Of a stretch of DNA of 64,000 bases, positions 54,738-62,224 are shown in pieces (the first letter of the stretch is position 1; each line of letters opens with the position of its first letter). The stretch lies in NCBI RefSeq assembly GCF_000241525.1, contig NZ_AHIL01000055.1:1-64000 (forward strand). Reading direction: 5' to 3'. Source of the stretch: Comamonas testosteroni ATCC 11996. Lineage in GTDB: Bacteria; Pseudomonadota; Gammaproteobacteria; Burkholderiales; Burkholderiaceae_C. The notes beneath the pieces are model-generated. The model was not told where the DNA came from, did no database searches, and saw nothing but the letters and a program-made list of their open reading frames with translations. A program made the translations under genes and the position numbers.

Positions 54738-55745
54738 TCAGGAATCGCCCGTAAAACCGATCTGCTTGACCAGAGGACCCCAGCGCTCGAACTCGGCCTG
54801 CTGCGAACGGGCCATCTCCTCGGGCGTGGAGCTGGTAGCAATCAGGCCCACCACGCCCAGGCTTTCCTTGAGTGCATCGCTCTTGAGCGCTGTCGTGATG
54901 GCCGCATGGGCGCGTGCACGCACGTCGGCCGGTGTCCTGGCATTGGCGTAGAAGCCAAACCACTCTTCAGCGGTCAGGTCGGCAAATCCCTGCTCGGCAA
55001 AAGTGGGCACATTGGGCAGATAGGGGTTGCGCTGCGGTCCGCTGGTGGCCAGCACGCGCAGCTTGCCGGCCTTGTAATAGCTCAGATAGTCGCCGCAAGG
55101 CCCCATGATGGCCGCGATCTGGCCGCCCACGACGTCCGAGACACCGGGTGCCATGCCACGATAGGGCGCATGGCTGAGTCTGACGCCGGAGCGCAGGCTG
55201 AGCAGCGCCCCCAGCAGATGCGGCTGACTGCCGGCACCGGGGCTGCCGAAGCTGGCCTTGTCGGGGTTGTTCTTGCACCAGGCCAGAAAATCCTTGAGCG
55301 TCCTGACCTCGGCCGGCACGGCGGGGCCGACGGCCAGACCGTGGTGCATGATGGCTCCGATGGAGATCGGCTCGAAATCCTTGGCCTGATAGGTCAGCTT
55401 GCTGTAGATATGGGGATAGATGGAGAAGGCCGAGACTTGGGACAGCGCAATCACCGAGCCGTCCCCCACGGCATTGCGCAGATTCTCCAGCGCAATGCGG
55501 CCACCGGCACCGGGCTTGTTCTCCACCACGCCCATATTCCTCGTGTAGCTGCTGCCACCCATCTTCTCGGCCACACGGCGGGCCACCGAGTCACCAGCGC
55601 TGCCTGCCGGAAAGCCGTACAGAATGCGCACCTGCTCCAGCGTTCCACCTCCCTGGGCATAAGCACTGCGACCGGCGATGCCGCCGAATGCGGCCAGCGC
55701 TGCGCCAGCGCCCAGTCCTTTGACAAAATTGCGACGACCTTGCAT
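54738..55745 (-). CDS. Bug-family solute-binding protein, Tat signal, copy B
   Basis: 335 residues, aligning end to end with the neighbour without gaps and with roughly 30 differences by eye (about 90% identity). It starts MQGRRNFVKGLGAG with the same RRxFxK signal. Differences include the ligand-lobe region (MGPCGDYLSYY against MGPSGDFLSYY) and loop residues, so ligand preference may have diverged. The start at 55745 has AGGAGACAAG upstream, matching the neighbour's start. The 90-base gap between copies contains a small caggct/agcctg hairpin. Confidence 0.93.
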   Translation of the reverse strand: MQGRRNFVKGLGAGAALAAFGGIAGRSAYAQGGGTLEQVRILYGFPAGSAGDSVARRVAEKMGGSSYTRNMGVVENKPGAGGRIALENLRNAVGDGSVIALSQVSAFSIYPHIYSKLTYQAKDFEPISIGAIMHHGLAVGPAVPAEVRTLKDFLAWCKNNPDKASFGSPGAGSQPHLLGALLSLRSGVRLSHAPYRGMAPGVSDVVGGQIAAIMGPCGDYLSYYKAGKLRVLATSGPQRNPYLPNVPTFAEQGFADLTAEEWFGFYANARTPADVRARAHAAITTALKSDALKESLGVVGLIATSSTPEEMARSQQAEFERWGPLVKQIGFTGDS

Positions 55746-55849
55746 GACTTGTCTCCTGCTTGAAATACGGACTCTTCGGTCCTGTGGAATCAATACCTGT
55801 CTCAATCTTTGGCACTGAGCTGGCTCTGACACTCTCCAAGCCAGAGACA

Positions 55850-55921
55850 TCGAGCAAGGACAGCCCCGCAGCGATGGTGTCGTCCCCCTTGGGGGAAGGC
55901 GCAAAGTGCCTCAGGGGGTAA
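55850..55921 (-). repeat. Dispersed GC-rich 3'-end repeat, copy 6
   Basis: On minus, the SDR stop is followed within a few bases by ACCCCCTGAGGCAC. A cccccaaggggg short hairpin, cgacaccatcgctgcgggg, and tgtccttgctcgatg follow. Internally shorter than copy 4. Confidence 0.68.
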
Positions 55922-55924
55922 CAC

Positions 55925-56692
55925 TTACCGAGGAGCCATGCGCAGCGCACCATCCAGACGAATCACCTCGCCATTGAGATGATCGTTGTGCACGATATGC
56001 ACAGCCAGATCGGCAAACTCCGAAGGCTTGCCCAGGCGCGAAGGAAAGGGGATGGATGCCGCCAGCGACTGCTGCACGGGCTCGGGCAACTCCTTCATCA
56101 ACGGTGTGGCGAACAAGCCTGGCGCCACGGTGCAGACACGAATGCCGTGCTGGGCCAGATCACGTGCCATGGGCAGCGTCATGCCAACCAGGCCGCCCTT
56201 GGATGCGCTGTAAGCCTGCTGCCCTACCTGGCCATCAAAGGCCGCCACCGAGGCGGTGTAGAGAATCACGCCACGCGCGCCATCCTCCAGCGCTGCCAGC
56301 TTGGCGCAGCGTGCAGCAAACAGTCGCGTCATGTTGTAGCTGCCGACAAGGTTGACGCGAATCACGCGCTCAAAGTCTTCCAGCGGAGCGGGCTCGCCGT
56401 CGCGGCCGATCACGCGCTTGGCGGTACCGATGCCGGCCACATTCATGAGAATGCGCGCATCGCCTCCCCATTGCTCGCGAACGGCATCCAGCGCCGCCGT
56501 GACGCTGGCCGCATCGCAGATATCGCACTCCAGCGCCAGTCCGCCGATCTCGGCAGCCACCACCTTGGCTTTGTCGAGCTGGCGATCGAGCACGGCAACC
56601 CTGGCCCCTGCGGCAGCCAGCGCACGCGCCGTGGCTTCACCCAGGCCCGAGGCCCCCCCGGTCACTATGGCAATCTGATCCTGAACTTGCAT
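55925..56692 (-). CDS. SDR-family 3-hydroxyacyl-CoA dehydrogenase (HSD10-like)
   Basis: 255 residues. Short-chain dehydrogenase with TGGASGLGEATARAL (NAD-binding Gly motif), Asp at the end of beta-2 (AVLDRQ), NVAGIG, the catalytic Ser in YTASVAAFDG and the YxxxK in AYSASKGG. It resembles type II 3-hydroxyacyl-CoA dehydrogenases. In this context it would oxidise the 3-hydroxyacyl-CoA produced by the crotonase. It lies 60 bases after the ligase gene. Confidence 0.9.
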   Translation of the reverse strand: MQVQDQIAIVTGGASGLGEATARALAAAGARVAVLDRQLDKAKVVAAEIGGLALECDICDAASVTAALDAVREQWGGDARILMNVAGIGTAKRVIGRDGEPAPLEDFERVIRVNLVGSYNMTRLFAARCAKLAALEDGARGVILYTASVAAFDGQVGQQAYSASKGGLVGMTLPMARDLAQHGIRVCTVAPGLFATPLMKELPEPVQQSLAASIPFPSRLGKPSEFADLAVHIVHNDHLNGEVIRLDGALRMAPR

Positions 56693-56752
56693 ATCACTAT
56701 CCTTTTAAAAGCTGCTTGTGCTTTCTGTTATCGGGCTCAAGCCTGTTCTGGC

Positions 56753-58657
56753 TCAGAGATTGGGCTTGAGGATCAAGGCCAGCGTTTCGTCGTACAGGCC
56801 TGCCACCACATCGGCACGGTGCTGGAGCACGGCACGCTGGTTGATGGAGCCCTTGTCCGTGACTTCGCCCAGGTCCAGCGATGGCGGCTTGATCGCAGCC
56901 ACCGCACGCGCAATGCGGGTGGCACTGCCGGTTGCCGTCTGCGCCAGCTGGTTCAGAACCGTCTGCAGATGCTGCTGCACGGGCTCGCTGTGCATGATCT
57001 GCTCCATCGTCGCTCCCGCTGCCAGGCCGCTTAAGGCCGCACAGGCCGGGGTCCCGAAAACGATGGCACCGACCTCCTTGCGGTCCAGGCCCGTCAGCAC
57101 CACGTCCTGGATATAGGGCGCGCCTGCGTGAATGATCCTCGCCCGCAGCGGCCCCACATTGACGAATGTGCCCGTGGCCAGCTTGAAGTCTTCTGCAATG
57201 CGGCCATCGAAGCGCAGACCCTGGTTTCGATCCTGCGGGTCGCGCCATTGCACGGCGTCGCCGGTGCGGAAATATCCGTCCTCGTCAAACGCCTCGTGCG
57301 TGGCTTCGGGCGCGCGCCAGTAGCCGGGCGTGACGTTCGGTCCGCGGTAGCGCACCTCCAGCTTGCCGTCCACAGGCGCCAGCTTGAGCTCCAGACCCGG
57401 CACCGGTACGCCCAGGTCCCCGGAACGCACGTCGGGACGGTTGATGAACAGGGCGGATGGCGAGGACTCGGTCATGCCTAGGCCCGTGCCCATCACGATG
57501 CGCTCGCCACACTCTGCCTCCTGGGTGCGATGCAGGCTATCCCAGACGGGCTGCGCCAAAGAGGCTCCGGCGTAAAAGAACATCTTGACGCGCTTGAGCA
57601 GGCTGCTGCGCAACTGCGCATCGCTCTCCATGGCGCGGGCGATGTATTCGAAGCCCGTGGGTACATTGAAGTAAACGGTGGGAGAAATCTCGCGCAGATT
57701 GCGCAGCGTCTCGGCAATGCCCGCCGCCGTCGGCTTGCCTTCGTCGATGTAGACCGTGCCGCCGTGGTAGAGCGCAAGGCCGATGTTCTTGTTGCCTCCG
57801 AAAGTGTGATTCCAGGGCAGCCAGTCCACCAGCACGGGTGGGCCTTTGACCATATCGGGCATGGTCTGGGCAATCTGCTGCTGGTTGGCACACCACATTC
57901 CGTGGGTGTTGATCACGGCCTTGGGCAGCTTGGTCGATCCCGAGGTGAAAAGGAACTTGGTGATGGTGTCGGGCCCGGTGGCCTGCATGGCAGCATCCAC
58001 CTCAGCTGTGGGCGCGGTCTCCAGCAGATCAGCAAACAAGGTGCAGGTCTGGGCGTCGACGGCCGGCTTGCGGTAGACCACCTCACAGCCCTTGGGCAGC
58101 ACGGCGCGTACCGCCTTGTCATAGCGCGCGGCATCGGCGGCAAAGATCAGGCCTGGCGTGAGCGTGTCGACCACATGGCGCAGCTTGGCGTAATCGGTGC
58201 TGACCAGCGAATAGGCCGTGGAGACCGAGCAATAGGGCACGCCTGCATACAGGCAGCCCATGGCCAGCATGGCATGGTCCAGGTCGTTTTCGCTGAGGAT
58301 GATGACAGGGCGCTCTGCCGAGAGCTTTCTGTCCAGCAAGGACTGCGCGATGCTGCGCGCCGCGGCCAGCGTCTGGGCATAGCTGATGCGTTGCCAGTCT
58401 CCTGTGCTGCCGTCTGCCAATCGCTGCCGCTGGGCGATGAAGGTCTGCTGCGGCGTGGTCTGCGCCCAGTGCACCAGCCTGTCCGTCATGCGCGCTGCGT
58501 GCTCTGCCAGCGCCTGGTCGGAGCGCACGTAGAAAGTACCCTCGCCTGCTTCCCTGACCTGGATGCTGCGCACGCCGAACTCCAGCTCGCGGTAGCGGGG
58601 CATGTCCCCCTCTACTACCTGGCCGAGGGCCTGCATGGCTGTGTTTGTCTCCTGCAT
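56753..58657 (-). CDS. Feruloyl-CoA synthase-like AMP-forming acyl-CoA ligase
   Basis: 634 residues. ANL-superfamily ligase: the P-loop FLFTSGSTKLPKAVINTH, GTGLGMTESSP, YFRTGDAVQWRD and the hinge FDGRIAEDFKLATGTFVNVGPLR. The hinge and the overall length are closer to feruloyl-CoA synthases and related aryl-acid ligases than to fatty-acid ligases. The usual lysine of the C-terminal domain is within NQGLRFDGRIAEDFKL. It would activate an imported acid as its CoA ester. ATG 58657 with GGAG at 9 bases is preferred to a GTG 15 bases upstream. Confidence 0.88.
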   Translation of the reverse strand: MQETNTAMQALGQVVEGDMPRYRELEFGVRSIQVREAGEGTFYVRSDQALAEHAARMTDRLVHWAQTTPQQTFIAQRQRLADGSTGDWQRISYAQTLAAARSIAQSLLDRKLSAERPVIILSENDLDHAMLAMGCLYAGVPYCSVSTAYSLVSTDYAKLRHVVDTLTPGLIFAADAARYDKAVRAVLPKGCEVVYRKPAVDAQTCTLFADLLETAPTAEVDAAMQATGPDTITKFLFTSGSTKLPKAVINTHGMWCANQQQIAQTMPDMVKGPPVLVDWLPWNHTFGGNKNIGLALYHGGTVYIDEGKPTAAGIAETLRNLREISPTVYFNVPTGFEYIARAMESDAQLRSSLLKRVKMFFYAGASLAQPVWDSLHRTQEAECGERIVMGTGLGMTESSPSALFINRPDVRSGDLGVPVPGLELKLAPVDGKLEVRYRGPNVTPGYWRAPEATHEAFDEDGYFRTGDAVQWRDPQDRNQGLRFDGRIAEDFKLATGTFVNVGPLRARIIHAGAPYIQDVVLTGLDRKEVGAIVFGTPACAALSGLAAGATMEQIMHSEPVQQHLQTVLNQLAQTATGSATRIARAVAAIKPPSLDLGEVTDKGSINQRAVLQHRADVVAGLYDETLALILKPNL

Positions 58658-58695
58658 TGTCTTTGTCTCCACAGCGTTGTTCTTTGAGGTTGCTT

Positions 58696-59478
58696 TCAGT
58701 CCTTGCTGACCTTGGCGGCCCGCCCGGACAGGAATTCCTGCAACCGGAACTTGGCTTCTGGCGCGCTCTGCGCCACGGCGGCCATCAGAGCTTCTGTCAT
58801 AAGCCCCTGATCGGCGGGCTGATCGGCAATCCGGGGCAACGCGTGCATCAGAGCGTAGTTGGTCATGGGCGCGTTTTCGGCAATGCGCAGCGCCAGCTCC
58901 ACGGCCTTGTCCAACGCATGTCCTTCGGGTACCAGATATTGCGACAGACCAATTCGCTCACCCTCTTCAGCCTTGTACACACGGCCCGTAAACATCATGT
59001 CGGCCATGCGTGCGGCTCCGATCAGGCGCGGGATGCGCACCGAGCCGCCGCCGCCCACGAAAATGCCACGCGAACCTTCGGGCAAGGCATAGAAGGTGCT
59101 GCTGTCGGCCACACGGATATGGCAGGCGCTGGCCAGCTCCAGGCCGCCGCCCACCACTGCACCATGCAAGGCGGCGACTACGGGCACCGCGCCAAACTGC
59201 ACCTGACGCAGCGCCTCGTGCCACATGCGCGAGTGCAGAACGCCCTGGGCAGCATCGCGCTCGCTGAGCTCGCTCAGATCCAGGCCGGCGCAGAAATGCG
59301 GTCCATCGCCATCCACCACGGCCGCGCGCACGCTGGCGGGCAGATTCATGAACACATCGCGCAGACCCAGCACCAGCCCATCGGACAAGGCGTTGCGCTT
59401 GGCGGCACGCATCAGACGAATAACGGCAACCTGCTCGGCTTCACCACGGAACTCAATTGCAATTTCTTTATGAGTCAT
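58696..59478 (-). CDS. Enoyl-CoA hydratase/isomerase (crotonase)
   Basis: 260 residues. Crotonase fold with HFCAGLDLSEL (oxyanion loop) and HGAVVGGGLELASACH (second oxyanion and catalytic region). The second catalytic Glu position of canonical hydratase is replaced around LPEGSRGIFVGGGGSVRI, which retains a Glu. First gene of the catabolic transcript. ATG 59478 has AAAAGGA at 7-base spacing; two upstream in-frame ATGs lack this. It hydrates the 2-enoyl-CoA made by the acyl-CoA dehydrogenase, or performs an aldol-type cleavage as in ferulate pathways. Confidence 0.9.
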   Translation of the reverse strand: MTHKEIAIEFRGEAEQVAVIRLMRAAKRNALSDGLVLGLRDVFMNLPASVRAAVVDGDGPHFCAGLDLSELSERDAAQGVLHSRMWHEALRQVQFGAVPVVAALHGAVVGGGLELASACHIRVADSSTFYALPEGSRGIFVGGGGSVRIPRLIGAARMADMMFTGRVYKAEEGERIGLSQYLVPEGHALDKAVELALRIAENAPMTNYALMHALPRIADQPADQGLMTEALMAAVAQSAPEAKFRLQEFLSGRAAKVSKD

Positions 59479-59496
59479 AACCATTCCTTTTGCATC

Positions 59497-59526
59497 ATTA
59501 TTGTTATTTAAAATAACTAAATGCAA
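59497..59526 (-). promoter_or_regulatory. Promoter with palindromic operator for the catabolic cluster
   Basis: -10 AATAAT (59497-59502), 18-base spacer, -35 TTGCAT (59521-59526). The palindrome gttattt-a-aaataac (59503-59517) fills the spacer, so a bound repressor would block RNA polymerase. AT-rich palindromes of this size are typical MarR operators, and a marR gene closes the cluster (51051-51611). Confidence 0.6.
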
Positions 59527-59637
59527 GACATCCCAGGCTGTTTGCTCTCAGTGCTTTCCCCGATTCGCGCAGCATGAGTGCACAACTAGTCCGGGTGTGA
59601 CATTCACGAACGCGGCGACTTCGCATAATGTGACCTC

Positions 59638-61332
59638 ATGACATCACCCCGCCAGCCCCGTCCCAGCCAGTTGCTTCAGCCCCAGCGCGCGCCAGTTCCC
59701 GCGCGAGATGCTTCCACGCTTTTGTTGCTGCGCGACTGCGCCGACGGCAATGGTTTTGAAGTGCTGATGACAAGGCGTGCCGATCAAGGCATCTTTGCCA
59801 ATGCCTATGTTTTCCCCGGCGGTGGCCAGGAAGATGAAGATGCAGCCCCCGCCAGTCATGCGCTGGCGCGCGTGCGTCCCAGCATGATCGCCGAGGCGGG
59901 AGATGAACGCATTACCCAGGCTCTGGCAGGCATTCGCGAGACTTTTGAGGAGCTGGGCATCCTGCTGGCCTATGACCAGGCCGGCCAACCCGTTCCACCG
60001 GCCCAGGTTCAGCAACTGGACCGCAAGGCATCGCTGTATGAGCAATGCCGTGCGCGCGGCTGGACGCTGGCCGTGGACCAGCTCTGGTATCTGGCCCACT
60101 GGACCGCACCACTGGACCTGCCCAAGCGCTTTAACGTGCCGTTCTTTGTGGCCCGCATGCCCGAGGGGCAAACGGCAGTGGCCGATGAAACCGAGCAGTT
60201 CGAGCCCACCTGGATCTCTCCGCAGGATGCGATCGCGCGCTTTGAAGAGAAAAAGCTGTTCATCCTCTTTCCCACCCAGCGTACATTGCAGCGCATCGCT
60301 CACCTGCCCGATGCTCAGGCCGTGATCCACACCCTGCTCAGCGAAAAGCCGCTGTGGCAGGCCTGCCCCCGTGGCGGCCACCTCAAAGGCAAAGACACAC
60401 GCCATACCGAAACCGATATGGCCTATGGCGAGCTGGAGATGGTGCTGCCTGACGGCCACGGCATTCACCATCTGGACTGGCAGCCTGAAAAGGCCGTGCC
60501 GCTGCGCAAGAACCTGCTGCGCCTGACGGCCCCCAACTCCGGCATGATGACCGGCCCCGGAACCAACAGCTATCTGGTCGGCGATGCGCATACCGGCTAT
60601 ATCGCCATCGATCCCGGCCCGGACGATGCTGATCATCTGCAGCGCCTGCACGATGCAGCCGGCGGCGATATCCGTTTCATCGTCTGCACCCATTCCCACC
60701 CCGATCACTCGCCGGGTGCCGCGCCGCTGCAGGCCATGGTCCTGCTCTCCGGCCACGCCAGGCCGCCCATCATGGGCCTGCCTTCGGCACCCACGGCACG
60801 CGCCAACAGCCGCTTCAGACCCGAGGTGACGCTACAGGACGGAGAGCGCATCACACTTAGCGGACAAGGCACAGAGGGCGAGATCACGCATACGCTGCAA
60901 GCCATCTTCACGCCCGGCCACGCGGCCAACCACCTGTGCTTTGTGCTGGAGGAGGACGCACTGCTATTCAGCGGCGATCACATCCTCAATGGCAGCACCA
61001 CCGTCATCAGCCCGCCGGACGGCAACATGATCGATTACCTCGATTCGCTGGACCGGCTGCATGCCATGTGTCTGGAGCACGACATTCGCTACATCCTGCC
61101 CGCCCATGGCTATGTGCTGGGCTTTGCGCGTCATCAGATCACCCGCCTCAAGTCCCACCGCCTGGCGCGCGAGGCCAAGGTGCATCAGGCCATGCGCACC
61201 AAGCCGGACGGCAGCATTCAGGACTGGGTGGCGATTGCCTATGCCGACACGCCGCAGGCCCTGTGGCCCGTGGCCCAGCAATCGCTGCTGGCGCATGTGG
61301 AACGCATCCAGAAGCTCTGCCTGGGCCGATAG
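59638..61332 (+). CDS. Nudix hydrolase-MBL fold hydrolase fusion
   Basis: 564 residues, two enzymes in one chain. Residues 25-250: Nudix domain of the NUDT7/19 kind, with AYVFPGGGQEDED and, after an insert of about 27 residues, AGIRETFEELGILL (RExxEE box). Residues 290-560: metallo-beta-lactamase fold of the LACTB2 kind, with GPGTNSYLV, the zinc motif THSHPDHS (His352, His354, Asp356, His357), FTPGHAANHL and FSGDHILNG. Fusion suggests sequential hydrolysis of CoA-, nucleotide- or thioester-type substrates. It is divergent from the catabolic cluster and may be housekeeping. Confidence 0.9.
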   Translation: MTSPRQPRPSQLLQPQRAPVPARDASTLLLLRDCADGNGFEVLMTRRADQGIFANAYVFPGGGQEDEDAAPASHALARVRPSMIAEAGDERITQALAGIRETFEELGILLAYDQAGQPVPPAQVQQLDRKASLYEQCRARGWTLAVDQLWYLAHWTAPLDLPKRFNVPFFVARMPEGQTAVADETEQFEPTWISPQDAIARFEEKKLFILFPTQRTLQRIAHLPDAQAVIHTLLSEKPLWQACPRGGHLKGKDTRHTETDMAYGELEMVLPDGHGIHHLDWQPEKAVPLRKNLLRLTAPNSGMMTGPGTNSYLVGDAHTGYIAIDPGPDDADHLQRLHDAAGGDIRFIVCTHSHPDHSPGAAPLQAMVLLSGHARPPIMGLPSAPTARANSRFRPEVTLQDGERITLSGQGTEGEITHTLQAIFTPGHAANHLCFVLEEDALLFSGDHILNGSTTVISPPDGNMIDYLDSLDRLHAMCLEHDIRYILPAHGYVLGFARHQITRLKSHRLAREAKVHQAMRTKPDGSIQDWVAIAYADTPQALWPVAQQSLLAHVERIQKLCLGR

Positions 61333-61398
61333 CGCGCCGCGACCGCCGCGCTAGACCTGTGGACAACTAGGACATGGCCGGAGCATTAAGCTCTCGCC

Positions 61399-62166
61399 AT
61401 GTCTGAATCCCTGCCTGAACAAGAAAGCATCCGCCTGGCCAAGCGCCTGGCGGAGCAAGAACAATGCTCGCGCCGCGAGGCCGAGCTCCATATCGTCGCG
61501 GGCAATGTCCAGGTGGATGGCAAAGTGGTGCAAGTGCCCGAAACCCGTGTGCGCCCCGACCAGGTAGTGATCCTGCGCAAGGATGCCAAGCCTGAAGCCA
61601 TTCCGCCTGTCACCATCCTCATGAACAAGCCTGCGGGCATGACCCAGGGCCCGGCCTATGGCCGCGTGCGCAGCGCGCATTCGCTGCTGAGCGAAGACAC
61701 CAAGGCCAAGCTGGACACGCCCATGCCCCAGCTGGTGCTCGATCATCACTTCAGGAATCTGGAGTCGTTTCTGACGATTCCGCTGCCTGCCAGCGGCCTT
61801 ATCGTCTACACCCAGGACAAGCGCGTGGCACGCAAGCTGACCGAGGAAGGCATGTGGCTGGAGCAGGAAATCATCGTCGGCGTGGAGGGCCAGATCATTG
61901 AAGATGGCCTGGAGATCCTGTACGAAGGTCTGCCCATTCCCGGCGGTAACGGCCATCGCCGCATGCCCCCCTGCCATGTGAGCTGGCAAAGCGACAACCA
62001 CCTGCGCTTCGCTCTCAAGGGCATTGCACCCGAAGAGATCGAGAAGATGTGCGCCGCCATCGGCCTGACGGTGGTCAGCATGCGCCGGCTGCGCCTTGGC
62101 CGCGTCTCTCTGGCCAAAGTGCCCGAGGGACAGTGGCGCTATCTGATGCCCTGGGAAAGGTTCTGA
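61399..62166 (+). CDS. RsuA/RluF-family pseudouridine synthase homologue, catalytic motif degenerate
   Basis: 255 residues. An N-terminal S4 RNA-binding domain (about 10-60, RLAKRLAEQEQCSRREAELHI) is followed by a pseudouridine-synthase-like domain starting ILMNKPAGMTQG. In active members the next motif is GRLDxxTxGLLLLTND with the essential Asp. Here the corresponding stretch is HHFRNLESFLTIPLPASGLIVYTQD, so the Asp is replaced (Glu or shifted) and residues are inserted. The C-terminal MRRLRLGRVSLAKVPEGQWRYL is normal. Likely an RNA-binding protein with altered or lost catalysis. ATG 61399, 66 bases after the fusion gene. Confidence 0.82.
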   Translation: MSESLPEQESIRLAKRLAEQEQCSRREAELHIVAGNVQVDGKVVQVPETRVRPDQVVILRKDAKPEAIPPVTILMNKPAGMTQGPAYGRVRSAHSLLSEDTKAKLDTPMPQLVLDHHFRNLESFLTIPLPASGLIVYTQDKRVARKLTEEGMWLEQEIIVGVEGQIIEDGLEILYEGLPIPGGNGHRRMPPCHVSWQSDNHLRFALKGIAPEEIEKMCAAIGLTVVSMRRLRLGRVSLAKVPEGQWRYLMPWERF

Positions 62167-62224
62167 GCGGATCGACCTTCGCGCGCCTCGAACCGGACTC
62201 GGCTGCGGCGCGCTCCGGTCCGCT
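62164..62224. terminator. Large inverted repeat between convergent genes
   Basis: tgagcgga ... tccgctca flank an inner gcgcgcc / ggcgcgc pairing, spanning the stop codons of both convergent genes. No T run. Possibly a bidirectional terminator. Confidence 0.4.
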
